DNA from: Druceiella hillmani
Lineage: Eukaryota; Arthropoda; Insecta; Lepidoptera; Hepialidae
Direction: 5' to 3'
Assembly (NCBI GenBank): GCA_039881145.1
Contig: JAYKKI010000152.1
Coordinates: 558,001 to 622,000, forward strand
DNA: 64,000 nucleotides
In this document: positions 1 to 10,956 of the stretch, piece by piece
How the letters are laid out: each line of letters opens with the position of its first letter
Numbering within the stretch: the first letter of the stretch is position 1
The notes under the pieces: model-generated
The model's input: only the letters and a program-made list of their open reading frames with translations
Databases searched by the model: none
What the model was told of the DNA's origin: nothing
Made by a program: the position numbers and the translations under genes

Positions 1-59
1 GTTGCTTGGCATCGTCAAGGCAATGCAGTAAACACCTTACTCGTCTGTGTATATTAAGT

Positions 60-890
60 TATAAGAAATCTTTATGGACGGTTGAACTACTTCGAAACTT
101 CGTAGAAGCACTTAAAGAAATAATTATTTAATTGAATGTTTTATAGTTTTTTGAACCCCTAAGGGGTGAAATAGGGGTTCAAAGCTTGGATGAAGATTAG
201 ACGGTTCGATTAACTCGAATTATTGTGAAGGTACACTAAAATAAATAAATATACATATTACAGTTCTTTTAGGAATCAACCCCTTACAGGTGCAAAGGCG
301 TTCCAAGCTTATATTGAAAAAAACACATGGTCCTATTAACTCCAAACTTCTTAGAAGCATTCTAAGGAGTAAATAATAAAATATATGTCTTGTATTGAGT
401 ATATTTGGCGTTAATTTTGTAGGAATTCATTATTTACAATTAAATGAAACTACGTGATGTAGTATTATTTCTACTTTCTTTAATTTCTTTCGTTGTATTA
501 CAACATCTTCAGGTGAGATATTAAAGAAATATCGTAAATTAAAGACAATATTAAAGACAGTAGAAATAATACTACATCACGTAGTTTCATTTAATTGTGA
601 AAATATATGTCTTTTAGATTTTTAGACATCAACCCCAAAAAGAGTGAAATAGGGGTACGGAGTTTGTATGACAGTCAGATCGTCCTATTAATTCTAAGAA
701 TTACTAAGAAGCACCCTACAGTATAAATAAATTAATATATATTTTATGGTTTTTTTGGAAACAGTTCCCTGAAGGAGATGAAATGAAGATTTTAAAATTT
801 ATACAAAGATATTAAGACATTCTTATTAAATCTAAACTCCGCAATAGTAACTTCCCTAAGAAATAAATAAATATATGTTTTATATTTTTT
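60..890. repeat. Degenerate tandem repeat, about 130-bp unit
   Basis: About six diverged copies of a unit containing 'AACCCCTAAGGGGTGAAA', a GCTTG-like block and 'CTTAGAAGCA'. Corresponding points lie near 183, 306, 660 and 796, giving steps of 123-136 bp once the 208-bp insertion at 392-599 is removed. The copies differ by many substitutions, so this is an old array. No coding content is seen. Confidence 0.6.
392..599 (+). mobile_element. Foldback Penelope-like derivative, copy A
   Basis: The element starts with a one-sided extension (TATTGAGTATATTTGGCG) and continues with an arm beginning ACAATTAAATGAAACTAC. It ends with the inverted arm finishing TTTCATTTAATTGTG. It is flanked by a perfect 14-bp direct repeat, AAAATATATGTCTT, at 378-391 and 600-613, which I read as the target-site duplication. 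The left arm keeps the CUGAAGA and GAAA boxes of the hammerhead-like motif on the minus strand, but the sequence after GAAA is deleted. The element sits inside the older tandem repeat at 60-890. The Penelope-like assignment is inference; the inverted arms and duplication are direct observation. Confidence 0.65.
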
Positions 891-1428
891 TAGAAATTTA
901 TGTATATAGAAGAAGTAACTGTCTGACTGATATATCGACGTCAATCCGCTGACTCTAGGAACTAAATGGTCTCATTCATTCAAAATGTCGCAGAAACAGT
1001 AAAAAATTAATATTATACTTTTTTTTTATCGATCCCTCTAATATATTAAATGCTAAAATGAGATCCTTTGTTCGACTTACATGGCTCAATTATTCTATTG
1101 ATTTTCATAAAATTTGGCTTAAAAATTACCTGTTTTATGGAGACAAACATAATATATATTCTATTTGAAGTACTGCTAATTCCATTGCTTAAAATAAAAT
1201 CCGCAGGCAACAGCTATTTAATAATATTTTGTTATTGATAAACAAATCATTCTCAGCAATGAAAACGCCCAAACAAAAAACGTTATAGATCATTTTCGTC
1301 TTATATTTTCTAGAGAATCTTGCTTTGTCAATTAGCCAACACCAAAGAAAGATGCTTTTCGTTTACTATATAGGAATAAATTGTCGTTGAAATAAAACGT
1401 AAAAAACCCCCTTTTTCTAAGCGAGTGC

Positions 1429-1431
<3 letters not shown>
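891..1431. other. Unassigned AT-rich sequence
   Basis: No open frame with coding character, no terminal repeats and no tandem structure noted. Confidence 0.5.
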
Positions 1432-1488
<57 letters not shown>

Positions 1489-1522
1489 GTATGTTTGTAT
1501 ATATATATATATATATATATAT
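1432..1522. repeat. (TA)n / (TATG)n microsatellite
   Basis: Alternating TA runs interrupted by a short GTATGTATGTATG tract. Confidence 0.95.
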
Positions 1523-2049
1523 TAAAAGCGCTTCTTTTCATTGGTAACTTTCAATATTACAGCAAGTCTTCTGAGTAAATCTTAATATTAGCATTTTGAG
1601 CAAATATCGATACTTTGTTTGTAGATATCGAAACATCCCTATTTAGTGTGTTGGTTGCGTTATTAAAAATATTGTTTTTAAAAATTTATTTTTAGGCCCG
1701 CATGTCGACGCGTAAATATTATTATTTGTAGAACAAATCTCTGCCGTTTACGACAATAACAAGAAACAGAAGTACGAGTATTACTTATCAAGGTTGTGAG
1801 AAAGGCGTTGTCCATGTATACGTAGTTGAATTAGATTTGAACAGTTTGTCAAAACACTGTGAAGTGTGATACTGCTGTGGTATTGTCAACCCTTGCTACG
1901 ATCAGTAGGCTCTAGTAGGATCTAGTTACTTCTTTATCCTGACAAGGAAAATCGACTAATCAGTAAATAATAGTAAGCGCTACTGGTATACAACTAACTG
2001 GTCTGCGACGTGGCATCGGAAACTGCATCAGTTAAATTTGTGCACGCAA
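1523..2049. other. Unassigned AT-rich sequence
   Basis: No recognisable gene or repeat. It ends at a (ATC)n run, which is the reverse-strand tail of the next element. Confidence 0.5.
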
Positions 2050-2064
2050 TCATCATCATATCAT

Positions 2065-2096
<32 letters not shown>

Positions 2097-2247
2097 ATAT
2101 ATTAATACGCTAAGGTTAAGATGTTACACTCCCTTTTTAGAAAAAACCTCACAACTAATCCACATAAATTATATATCATTTTATAGATAATTGCTTGCTC
2201 TACCGGCATCCACAACTAAAAAATTTATTATTGTATTTGTTTTTGTA
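2050..2247 (-). mobile_element. 3' fragment of (GAT)n-tailed retroposon, inverted
   Basis: Reverse complement of the last roughly 165 bp of the element at 2545-2966, including the tail (seen here as (ATC)n) and the blocks CTACCGGCATCCACAAC and CTAAGGTTAAGATGTTACAC. It is nearly identical to the downstream copy, so the two form a long inverted repeat. The simple triplet tail is typical of RTE-type LINE-mobilised elements; the family name is not recognised. Confidence 0.75.
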
Positions 2248-2254
2248 AAGATAT

Positions 2255-2313
2255 CTTTGCTAATAGCCCACCTGAAGATGTCGTAATACAACGAAATCTA
2301 GGTCGTGGTAAAG
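2255..2313 (+). ncRNA. Hammerhead ribozyme-like motif (copy B)
   Basis: The order is CTTTG, CCCAC, CTGAAGA, a hairpin GTCGT-AAT-ACAAC, GAAA, TCTAGGTC, then GTGG and TAAAG. CCAC pairs with GTGG, and CTTTG pairs with TAAAG (one G-U), forming stem I. The cleavage triplet would be GUC at 2301-2303. One pair of stem II is a C-A mismatch, and an extra U sits between CUGAAGA and stem II, so this copy is probably weak or inactive. Confidence 0.35.
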
Positions 2314-2345
2314 AACTTAAAGAAAGTAGAAATAATACTATATAT
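2255..2345 (+). mobile_element. Foldback Penelope-like derivative, copy B (one arm)
   Basis: Only one arm remains. It runs from CTTTGCTAATAGCCCACC to GTAGAAATAATACTAT and lies between the two inverted retroposon copies. The arm contains the complete 59-nt hammerhead-like segment. No duplication or opposite arm can be found. Confidence 0.6.
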
Positions 2346-2531
2346 ATTCAATGCAGTAGAAATTATAAATTTGGCACTTGTTTCTTGGAGCTCCTTTGCT
2401 GCAGCCAAAACTTGCGCTGCCCGCTTCTCTGAATATTGCATCCACAATTGTGGTTTTGATCTTCGTCTCAAACGAACATATCCTACAACATATTCTGCGT
2501 CACCGCGTGGCAATAACAACGCATTGCACAA
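2346..2531 (-). other. Coding-like fragment, unrecognised
   Basis: The minus strand is open for about 60 codons with a balanced, hydrophilic composition (it includes PRGDAEYVVGYVR and KRAAQVLAAAKELQ) that looks more like real protein than the surrounding frames. It begins with TTG rather than ATG and runs into the transposon arm. It lies between two inverted transposon copies, so a captured piece of a host or transposon gene is possible. I do not recognise the protein. Confidence 0.25.
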
Positions 2532-2544
2532 TCAATAATATTTT

Positions 2545-2966
2545 ACTAGCGTGACCCGTGCGAAGTCTTCGCATAATTTATTCCATTATGAAGCTCAGAT
2601 GACATATCAAACAAATATTTTACTAAAATTGACATATAGAGGCGCAAGTATCAAAAGCATTGAGCTAAAGCGCCACTTTATTTATACGTGAGTGGATTTG
2701 AAATTAAACAAAAATTTTACCGACCGTCAATCATATTGACGTTGAGCCGTTAGATGGCAGCATTGCTGTTTTGTGTATATAATTTTAATAATTAATTAAT
2801 TTGCAAAAACAATAGCAATAATAAATTTTTTAGTTGTGGATGCCGGTAGAGCAAGCAATTATCTATAAAATGATATATAATTTATGTGGATTAGTTGTGA
2901 GGTTTTTTCTAAAAAGGGAGTGTAACATCTTAACCTTAGCGTATTAATATATATGATGATGATAGC
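2545..2966 (+). mobile_element. (GAT)n-tailed short retroposon, copy 1
   Basis: The head is ACTAGCGTGACCCGTGCGAA, followed by a small hairpin (TGCGAAG-T-CTTCGCA), and the 3' end is TTAGCGTATTAATATATATG plus a (GAT)n tail. Copies 2 (16723) and 3 (37766) are almost identical over their shared length. Copies 1 and 3 lack about 85 bp near the head that copy 2 retains, so they belong to one subfamily. The triplet tail suggests mobilisation by an RTE-type LINE. No protein-coding potential. Confidence 0.8.
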
Positions 2967-3360
2967 GGATAGCACTATCTGTGGTAATATATCAAATTAC
3001 TTTGAAAGTGACTCACAAACAATAGGCAGCAAAATATTAAATTTATTTTAGTTTTTATCTCCCCATAAAGCTAAAATGGGGGAAAACAAATCCCCACATA
3101 CAGTGGAATGCTAAAAGACAGATCTTTTAAAATAAAATTATAGTAAATTTGCAATTACTCATTTTTAACTTCCATTTGAGAAATATTAAGGTTTCCATTG
3201 ATATGTATTCCCCTTCCTCCCTCTTATTTCTCAAGAAAATTATATCGGTTAATAATTTGCATCGACAATTTGTAGAGATAAATATTGCTACTGGATCCTT
3301 ACATCGTATTCGTTCCGATAAGTACTTGGCCAGTTTTATTTTCTTCCTAAATACTGGCAG
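2967..3360. other. Unassigned AT-rich sequence
   Basis: Open frames on both strands here are short and lack coding character; no repeat recognised. Confidence 0.5.
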
Positions 3361-4080
3361 GTGACTTGCAAACCTAAAGTGCACAGTGCACGAGTTGTGG
3401 TAAATGATTTAGGTAGTAAGCAATTTAGTGATAAACAAATCCAGTACATAAGTAGTGGAAACAATTCGGGCACAAAAAATAGAAACAATTTAGGTGGTAA
3501 GCAATTTGGTGGCAAACAAATCATGAGTTGGGTAAACCATATAGTTGGGTAAACATACATGAGTTGTGGTAAACAATATAGTTGGGAAGCAATTTAGTGG
3601 TAAACAAATCAACACTGTGCACATGAGTAGTGATAAACAATTTAGGCGACATCTGGTCACGAACAATAGAAACAACTTAGGTGATAAACAGTTTGATGGC
3701 AGACAAATCAACATAATGCATGAGTGGTGGTAAAAATTAATATGGTAAGTAATTTAGCGGTAAAAAAGTTAACACAGTGCATGGTAGTGGTAAACAATTT
3801 AGGCGACACCCGGGCACGAACGATAGCAATAATTTAGGTAGTAATTAATTTGATGGCAAACAAATCAACACAATGCCTGAGTAGTGGTAAACAGTTTAGG
3901 TTGTGAGTAATTGTGTAATAAACAAATCAACACAGCGCATGAGTAGTGGTAAAAACTTTAGGCGACAAGAGGGCACGAAAAATAAGAAATAAGAATAATT
4001 TAGATGGTAAACAATTTGAAGATAAACAAATCAACACTATTCATGAGATGTAAACAATTTAGTCGACAATCGGGCACGCA
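3361..4080. repeat. Irregular minisatellite based on GGTAAACAATTTAGG
   Basis: Variants of GGTAAACAATTTAGGCGACA and GGCAAACAAATCAACAC recur irregularly. The larger repeat step is about 159 bp (for example 3630 to 3789 to 3948), with shorter internal subrepeats. Copies are diverged, which points to an old array. Confidence 0.75.
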
Positions 4081-4319
4081 CTAACTACGTTTCATAACAT
4101 ATCCTCTTACTTCTATAGTCTGTGGTGATGTATCATAAACTATTAGCTGCTGGATGTATTCTATTTAAATGGCCACTTCAACCCTTTATGGTAGCTGAAT
4201 AATATGGGCGTACTATTTACTCGATTTTCCAGTTAGCATTGATGGCAATTTTAGAAAATCCCGTTTAATCGAAATCATTTCTCATCACCTTATGGATTTA
4301 CAAGGAAAATTCTCAGATT

Positions 4320-4640
4320 CTAGTGTTTGCGACTATTTATCATATAGCGCTCTTCTCGCTTCGTCCCGCGACCGTTGAATTCTGTAAACAGTCGGTGCGA
4401 GTGCCGAATATACCCGCGAAGCGCAAGGTAAGCGGTCGTCTGGAATCTTCTATTTATAAGCGCACGCCCACGCGCCGCATCGTGCTCACCGCCGAATGGT
4501 CAATCTGTATGCTCCGGATATCAGCTGGAATATTTTCCTGGCAGCGTGATGCGGCATCCAAGTTAGACATACACGCGCCACGTGCCGTCACGCGTATCTT
4601 TCAATAACAAGCTTCTCGTCTCGCACGAAAATATGAGGCG
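4320..4640. other. GC/CpG-rich island, function unclear
   Basis: Clearly richer in G, C and CpG than its flanks. It contains a donor-like AAG|GTAAGC at about 4428, but no ATG-led frame reaches that site. It could be an untranslated exon, a promoter or an old repeat. Confidence 0.3.
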
Positions 4641-4679
4641 CGCACCTGTACCTACCTATCAGAAGCTGACCTTATCAAA

Positions 4680-7165
4680 AATAACTGTCTACATTCGCAT
4701 TTCGGCGACGTTAAAGAAAGATTTCGAAATCAACATGTCGACTGTAGAAATACGAAACTTTTACGAAGAAGAATATGGAAAAAAAACGCTTTGTAAACAT
4801 TGCATTTACTCATTGTAAAATAGCTGTTTATATTTGTATTTCGGCGACGTTAAAGAAAGACTTCGAAATCATCATGTGGACTGTAGAAATACGAAACTTT
4901 TACAAAGAAGAATATGGAAAAAAAACGCTTTCTAAAAATTGCATTCAATCATTGTAAAATAGCTATTGATATTTGTATTTCGGCGACGTTAAAGAAAGAC
5001 TTCGAAATCATCATGTGGACTGTAGAAATACGAAACTTTTACAAAGAAGAATATGGAAAATAACGCTTTCTAAAAATTGCATTCACTCATTGTAAAATAG
5101 CTGTTTATATTTGTATTTCGGCGACGTTAAAGAAAGACTTCGAAATCATCATGTGGACTGTAGAAATACGCAATTTTTACAAAGAAGAATATATAAAAAA
5201 CGCTTTCTAAAAATTGCATTTACTCATTGTAAAATAGCTGTTGATATTTGTATTTCGGCGACGTTAAAGAAAGACTTCGAAATCATCATGTGGACTGTAG
5301 AAATACGAAACTTTTACAAAGAAGAATATGGAAAAAAAACGCTTTCTAAAAATTGCATTCACTCATTGTAAAATAGCTGTTTATATTTGTATTTCGGCGA
5401 CATTAAAGAAAGACTTCGAAATCATCATGTGGACTGTAGAAATACGCAATTTTTACAAAGAAGAATATGTAAAAAACGCTTTCTAAAAATTGCATTTACT
5501 CATTGTAAAATAGCTGTTGATATTTGTATTTCGGCGACGTTAAAGAAAGACTTCGAAATCATCATGTGGACTGCAGAAATAAGAAACTTTTACAAAGAAG
5601 AATATGGAAAAAAAACGCTTTCTAAAAATTGCATTCACTCATTGTAAAATAGCTGTTTATATTTGTATTTCGGCGACGTTAAAGAAAGACTTCGAAATCA
5701 ACATGTGGACTGTAGAAATACGCAATTTTTATAAAGAAGAATATATAAAAAATGTTTTCTAAAAATTGCATTTACTCATTGTAAAATAGTTGTTTATATT
5801 TGTATTTCGGCGACGTTGAAGAAAGACTTTGAAATCAACATGTGGACTGTAGAAATACGAAACTTTTACAAAGAAGAATATGGAAAAAACGCTTTCTAAA
5901 AATCGCATTTACTCATTGTAAAATAGCTGTTGATATTTGTATTTCGGCGACGTTAAAGAAAGACTTCGAAATCATCATGTGGACTGTAGAAATACGAAAC
6001 TTTTACAAAGAAGAATATGGAAAAAAAACGCTTTCTAAAAATTGCATTCACTTATTGTAAAATAGCTGTTTATATTTGTAATTCGGCGACGTTAAAGAAA
6101 GACTTCGAAATCATCATGTCGACTGTAGAAATACGAAACTTTTACAAAGAAGAATATGGAAAAAAAAACGCTTTCTAAAAATTGCATTCACTCATTGTAA
6201 AATAGCTGTTTATATTTGTATTTCGGCGACGTTAAAGAAAGACTTCGAAATCAAAATGTGGACTGTAGAAATACGCAATTTTTACAAAGAAGAATACATA
6301 AAAAACGCTTTCTAAAAATTGCATTTACTCATTGTAAAATAGTTGTTTATATTTGTATTTCGGCGACGTTGAAGAAATACTTTGAAATCAACATGTGGAC
6401 TGTAGAAATACGAAACTTTTACAAAGAAGGATATGGAAAAAAACGCTTTCTAAAAATTGCATTTACTCATTGTAAAATAGCTGTTTATATTTGTATTTCG
6501 GCGACGTTAAAGAAAGACTTCTAAATCAACATGTGTACTGTAGAAATACGAAACTTTTACAAAGAAGAATATGGAAAAAAAACGCTTTCTAAAAATTGCA
6601 TTTACTCATTGTCAAATAGCTGTTTATATTTGTATTTCGGCGACGTTAAAGAAATACTTTGAAATCAACATGTGGACTGTAGAAATACGAAACTTTTACA
6701 AAGAAGAATATGGAAAAAAACGCTTTCTAAAAATTGCATTTACTCATTGTAAAATAGCTGTTTATATTTGTATTTCGGCGACGTTAAAGAAATACTTCGA
6801 AATCAACATGTGGACTGTTGAAATACGAAACTTTTACAAAGAAGAATATGGAAAAAAAACGCTTTCTAAAAATTGCATTTACTCATTGTAAAATAGCTGT
6901 TTATATTTGTATTTCGCCGACGTTAAAGAAAGACTTCGAAATCAACATGTGGACTGTTGAAATACGAAACTTTTACAAAGAAGAATATGGAAAAAAAACG
7001 CTTTCTAAAAATTGCATTTACTCATTGTAAAATAGCTGTTTATATTTGTATTTCGGCGACGTTAAAGAAAGACTTCGAAATCAAAATGTGGATTGTAGGA
7101 ATACGAAATTTATACAAAATGGAATATGGGAAAAAACACTTTCTAAAATTTGTATTTACTCATTG
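4680..7165. repeat. Satellite array, about 139-bp unit, about 18 copies
   Basis: TTCGGCGACGTTAAAGAAAG recurs at 4701, 4840, 4979, 5117 and 5254 and on to about 7060, in steps of 137-139 bp. Each unit also carries GTGGACTGTAGAAATACG and TACTCATTGTAAAATAGC. Between about 5100 and 5760 two variants alternate: one with ACGAAACTTTTAC plus TATGGAAAAAAAACGC, the other with ACGCAATTTTTAC plus TATATAAAAAACGC. This suggests a local dimeric higher-order repeat. Terminal units are more diverged. Short open frames within it are by-products of the repeat. Confidence 0.97.
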
Positions 7166-7199
7166 TAAAAAGATTAAGGTCATAAAAGTCGCTTTTCCT

Positions 7200-7510
7200 A
7201 CACAGTTGTAACAAAGAACGTCTCTGTCATTCATACAGCTGATTCTGTGCATTAAAGCGAGTAGAAAATGTTAAGGAATTATACATCACTTAACCGTTTC
7301 TGAAAAAAAAACACAGTCAAACTTGCAATTTCGATTAAAAAAATTTATATTTTTTTTACAGAAATGCACTTCAAATATATTGAATTTGTATGTACAGAAT
7401 CATTTGTATAATAATGTAGAATAATGTTTACAATGTCTGTATAGCAATTCTAAGAAGCGCCAAGGTTATCCTTGTAGAGTTTTAGTATTTACAGCTATGT
7501 AAGTGTCGTT
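7200..7510. repeat. Dispersed repeat, copy homologous to 53175-53400
   Basis: Shared blocks in the same order as 53175-53400 include AACAAAGAA, ATTCATACAG, TTCTGTGCATTAAA / CTCTGTGTATAAAA, TTTCTGAAAAAA and TTTTACAGAAATGCACTTCAA. Divergence is considerable. The element type is unknown; neither copy has obvious terminal repeats. Confidence 0.5.
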
Positions 7511-8189
7511 TTTTATAACGTTACATTCATCTGAATAAACGAAATTATTGTTACGTTCGAACGCACAAAGTCTGAAAAAAAATCATAAAAATTATAATTA
7601 ATCCTGAAGCATACTAAAATGATTTCACTTTATTTGTTTTTATTACGTTACAGTGTTTACGAACTTACCTTTAAATTATCGATTTTTCTGTTAAGTGAAT
7701 TTATTTAACGACGTCTGAGTCATTCTGTTACGTAAAAATTGTATGATTGGCGGTAGAAAAGATTCAGTGCTAACAAAATGGCCGACGAGAAAGTCAAAAA
7801 TTTTATTCATCTTACCAATACGAATCTATATTTTTGAACAATTTTATCAGTAAAATTGTATTGCTTATTATTTAAGATTGGACATCAGGGCTGTAAGCCA
7901 CATTAAAATGAATATTTATAGCTGGTTAAGTCTTTAATGACCAGGATGCGTAAGATACCATCGATTGGTTATTTATTTTAAGAATATTATTCATTGTTAT
8001 TAAACATGGTTTTTCTTCTGTTTCTGCTTCAATAAAAATGGTTAGTCATCTTAAATATTTATATATATTTTAAAACGAAATTTAAGAAATCTGGATATCG
8101 ATCTTTTAGTTTGGTCATATTTTCTAATTTTCATCTGGAAAATTTTCAGGCAAAGGTTAAGAGTAGATTTTTAACTGTATGGCTATATT
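7511..8189. other. Unassigned AT-rich sequence
   Basis: No gene or repeat recognised up to the target duplication of the next element at 8190. Confidence 0.5.
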
Positions 8190-8201
8190 AAAGTCTTTGA
8201 T

Positions 8202-8384
8202 ACTGAATATATTTGGTGTTAATTTTGTAGAAATTCATTGTTCACAATTAAATGAAACTACGTGATGTAGCATAATTTCTACTTTCTTTAATTCCTTTAC
8301 CACGAAAATAAAGATCTTTGCTAATTGTAAAGAACTTAAAGAAAGTGGAAATAATACTATATAACGTAGTTTCATTTAATTGTG
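8202..8384 (+). mobile_element. Foldback Penelope-like derivative, copy C
   Basis: The extension end (TGAATATATTTGGTGTTAAT) is followed by both inverted arms, ending TTTCATTTAATTGTG. It is flanked by AAAGTCTTTGAT (8190-8201) and AAAGTATTTGAT (8385-8396), an 11 of 12 match. The inner parts of both arms, including the hammerhead-like segment, are deleted. Confidence 0.6.
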
Positions 8385-8497
8385 AAAGTATTTGATTTAA
8401 ATCTTGCGACTACTCAAAAAGCCGGAAAATAAAGTAAAGAAGCAAATAATCTCACTCCAATTAATTTATCGTTTCTCATCACCACGTGAATTGAAAA

Positions 8498-10114
8498 ATT
8501 ATGATAATTAACAAAAAATTATGACTTTAATAAAAGTTTTTTCGTAATGACAATTTAATCTGCAAATTATGACCATTAATCTTTAATAAAAGTTTTTTCG
8601 TAATGACAATTTAATCTGCAAATTATGACAATTAATCTTTAATAAAAGTTTTTTCGTAATGACAATTTAATCTGCAAATTATGACAATTAATCTTTAATA
8701 AAAGTTTTTTCGTAATGACAATTTAATCTGCAAATTATGACCATTAATCTTTAATAAAAGTTTTTTCGTAATGACAATTTAATCTGCAAATTATGACCAT
8801 TAATCTTTAATAAAAGTTTTTTCGTAATGACAATTTAATTTGCAAATTATGACAATTAATCTTTAATAAAAGTTTTTTCGTAATGACAATTTAATCTGCA
8901 AATTATGACAATTAATCTTTAATAAAAGTTTTTTCGTAATGACAATTTAATCTGCAAATTATGACAATTAATCTTTAATAAAAGTTTTTTCGTAATGACA
9001 ATTTAATCTGCAAATTATGACCATTAATCTTTAATAAAAGTTTTTTCGTAATGACAATTTAATCTGCAAATTATGACAATTAATCTTTAATAAAAGTTTT
9101 TTCGTAATGACAATTTAATCTGCAAATTATGACCATTAATCTTTAATAAAAGTTTTTTCGTAATGACAATTTAATCTGCAAATTATGACAATTAATCTTT
9201 AATAAAAGTTTTTTCGTAATGACAATTTAATCTGCAAATTATGACCATTAATCTTTAATAAAAGTTTTTTCGTAATGACAATTTAATCTGCAAATTATGA
9301 CCATTAATCTTTAATAAAAGTTTTTTCGTAATGACAATTTAATTTGCAAATTATGACAATTAATCTTTAATAAAAGTTTTTTCGTAATGACAATTTAATC
9401 TGCAAATTATGACAATTAATCTTTAATAAAAGTTTTTTCGTAATGACAATTTAATCTGCAAATTATGACAATTAATCTTTAATAAAAGTTTTTTCGTAAT
9501 GACAATTTAATCTGCAAATTATGACCATTAATCTTTAATAAAAGTTTTTTCGTAATGACAATTTAATCAGCAAATTATGACCATTAATCTTTAATAAAAG
9601 TTTTTTCGTAATGACAATTTAATCTGAAAATTATGACAATTAATCTTTAATAAAAGTTTTTTCGTGATGACAATTTAATCTGAAAATTATGACAATTAAT
9701 CTTTAATAAAAGTTTTTTCGTAATGACAATTTAATCTGAAAATTATGACAATTAATCTTTAATAAAAGTTTTTTCGTGATGACAATTTAGTCTGAAAATT
9801 ATGACAATTAATCTTTAATAAAAGTTTTTTCGTGACGACAATTTAATCTGAAAATTATGACAATTAATCTTTAATAAAAGTTTTTTCGTGATGACAATTT
9901 AATCTGAAAATTATGACAATTAATCTTTAATAAAAGTTTTTTCGTGATAACAATTTAATCTGAATATTATGACAATTAATCTTTAATAAAAGTTTTATCG
10001 TGATGACAATTTAATCTGAAAATTATGACAATTAATCTTTAATAAAAGTTTTTTCGTAATGACAATTTAATCTGAATATTATGACAATTAATCTTTAATA
10101 AAAGTTTTTTCGTA
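8498..10114. repeat. Satellite array, 56-bp unit, about 28 copies
   Basis: The unit runs from GACAATTTAATCTGCAAATT through ATCTTTAATAAAAG to TTTTTTCGTAAT, 56 bp. Main variants are GACCATT/GACAATT and CTGCAAATT/CTGAAAATT. Copies right of about 9620 carry CTGAAAA and CGTGAT variants and are more heterogeneous. A rare AATTTGC variant occurs at 8837 and 9341, exactly 504 bp (9 units) apart, with the same neighbouring pattern of variants. Confidence 0.98.
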
Positions 10115-10389
10115 AATAAATATCTCAATTTAGTAAACGTCTGCGACCCGTAGTATATCTAATCGCGAGTGCGCTGGATCGCAACAGATAGGTTGAAGAA
10201 CGATAATTTACAGTAAACACCTGAGCGGAATCCGGAAGTGACGTTTGCTTATCTATTGTTTGGTATCCTATCATAATTATTTTTCATTTTAATTTTTTTG
10301 TTCATGTGATACAACTGGATTTTGCGATAATCACTGCGCCAACGTCTTCCTTGCGGCTTCCTCATAGCACCGACGTGTCTAAGTAGACT

Positions 10390-10956
10390 GCTTTTACTGT
10401 CGAAATAAACGACTACAATTAAAAAGATACTTGTTGTAGTCGTTTTTAAATATCAGTGTAAATATGAAATGCTTTTACTGTTGAAATAAACGACTACAAT
10501 TAAAAAGATACTTGTTGTAGTCGTTTTTAAATATCAGTGTAAATATGAAATGCTTTTACTGTTGAAATAAACGACTACAATTAAAAAGATACTTGTTGTA
10601 GTCGTTTTTAAATATCAGTGTAAATATGAAATGCTTTTACTGTTGAAATAAACGACTACAATTAAAAAGATACTTGTTGTAGTCGTTTTTAAATATCAGT
10701 GTAAATATGAAATGCTTTTACTGTTGAAATAAACGACTACAATTAAAAAGATACTTGTTGTAGTCGTTTTTAAATATCAGTGTAAATATGAAATGCTTTT
10801 ACTGTTGAAATAAACGACTACAATTAAAAAGATACTTGTTGTAGTCGTTTTTAAATATCAGTGTAAATATGAAATGCTTTTACTGTTGAAATAAACGACT
10901 ACAATTAAAAAGATACTTGTTGTAGTCGTTTTTAAATATCAGTGTAAATATGAAAT
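10390..10956. repeat. Hairpin minisatellite, 81-bp unit, 7 copies
   Basis: Units start at 10390, 10471, 10552, 10633, 10714, 10795 and 10876. They are essentially identical; the first reads CTGTCG where the others read CTGTTG. Each unit has a perfect 12-bp inverted repeat, AAACGACTACAA / TTGTAGTCGTTT, separated by a 15-nt loop. A transcript or single strand of the array would form a row of seven equal hairpins. The near identity points to very recent amplification. Confidence 0.98.

Noticed and set aside
392..599. Ordinary cut-and-paste MITE with long terminal inverted repeats
   Set aside because: The 14-bp duplication and the non-inverted extension at one end do not fit; the same holds for the other copies.
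4582..7211. Series of 60-106-codon plus-strand frames
   Set aside because: All are translations of the same 139-bp satellite unit in shifting frames, each ending at the unit's own TAA.
8498..10114. CRISPR array
   Set aside because: Here and in the other arrays the units are contiguous with no unique spacers, and the window is eukaryotic.
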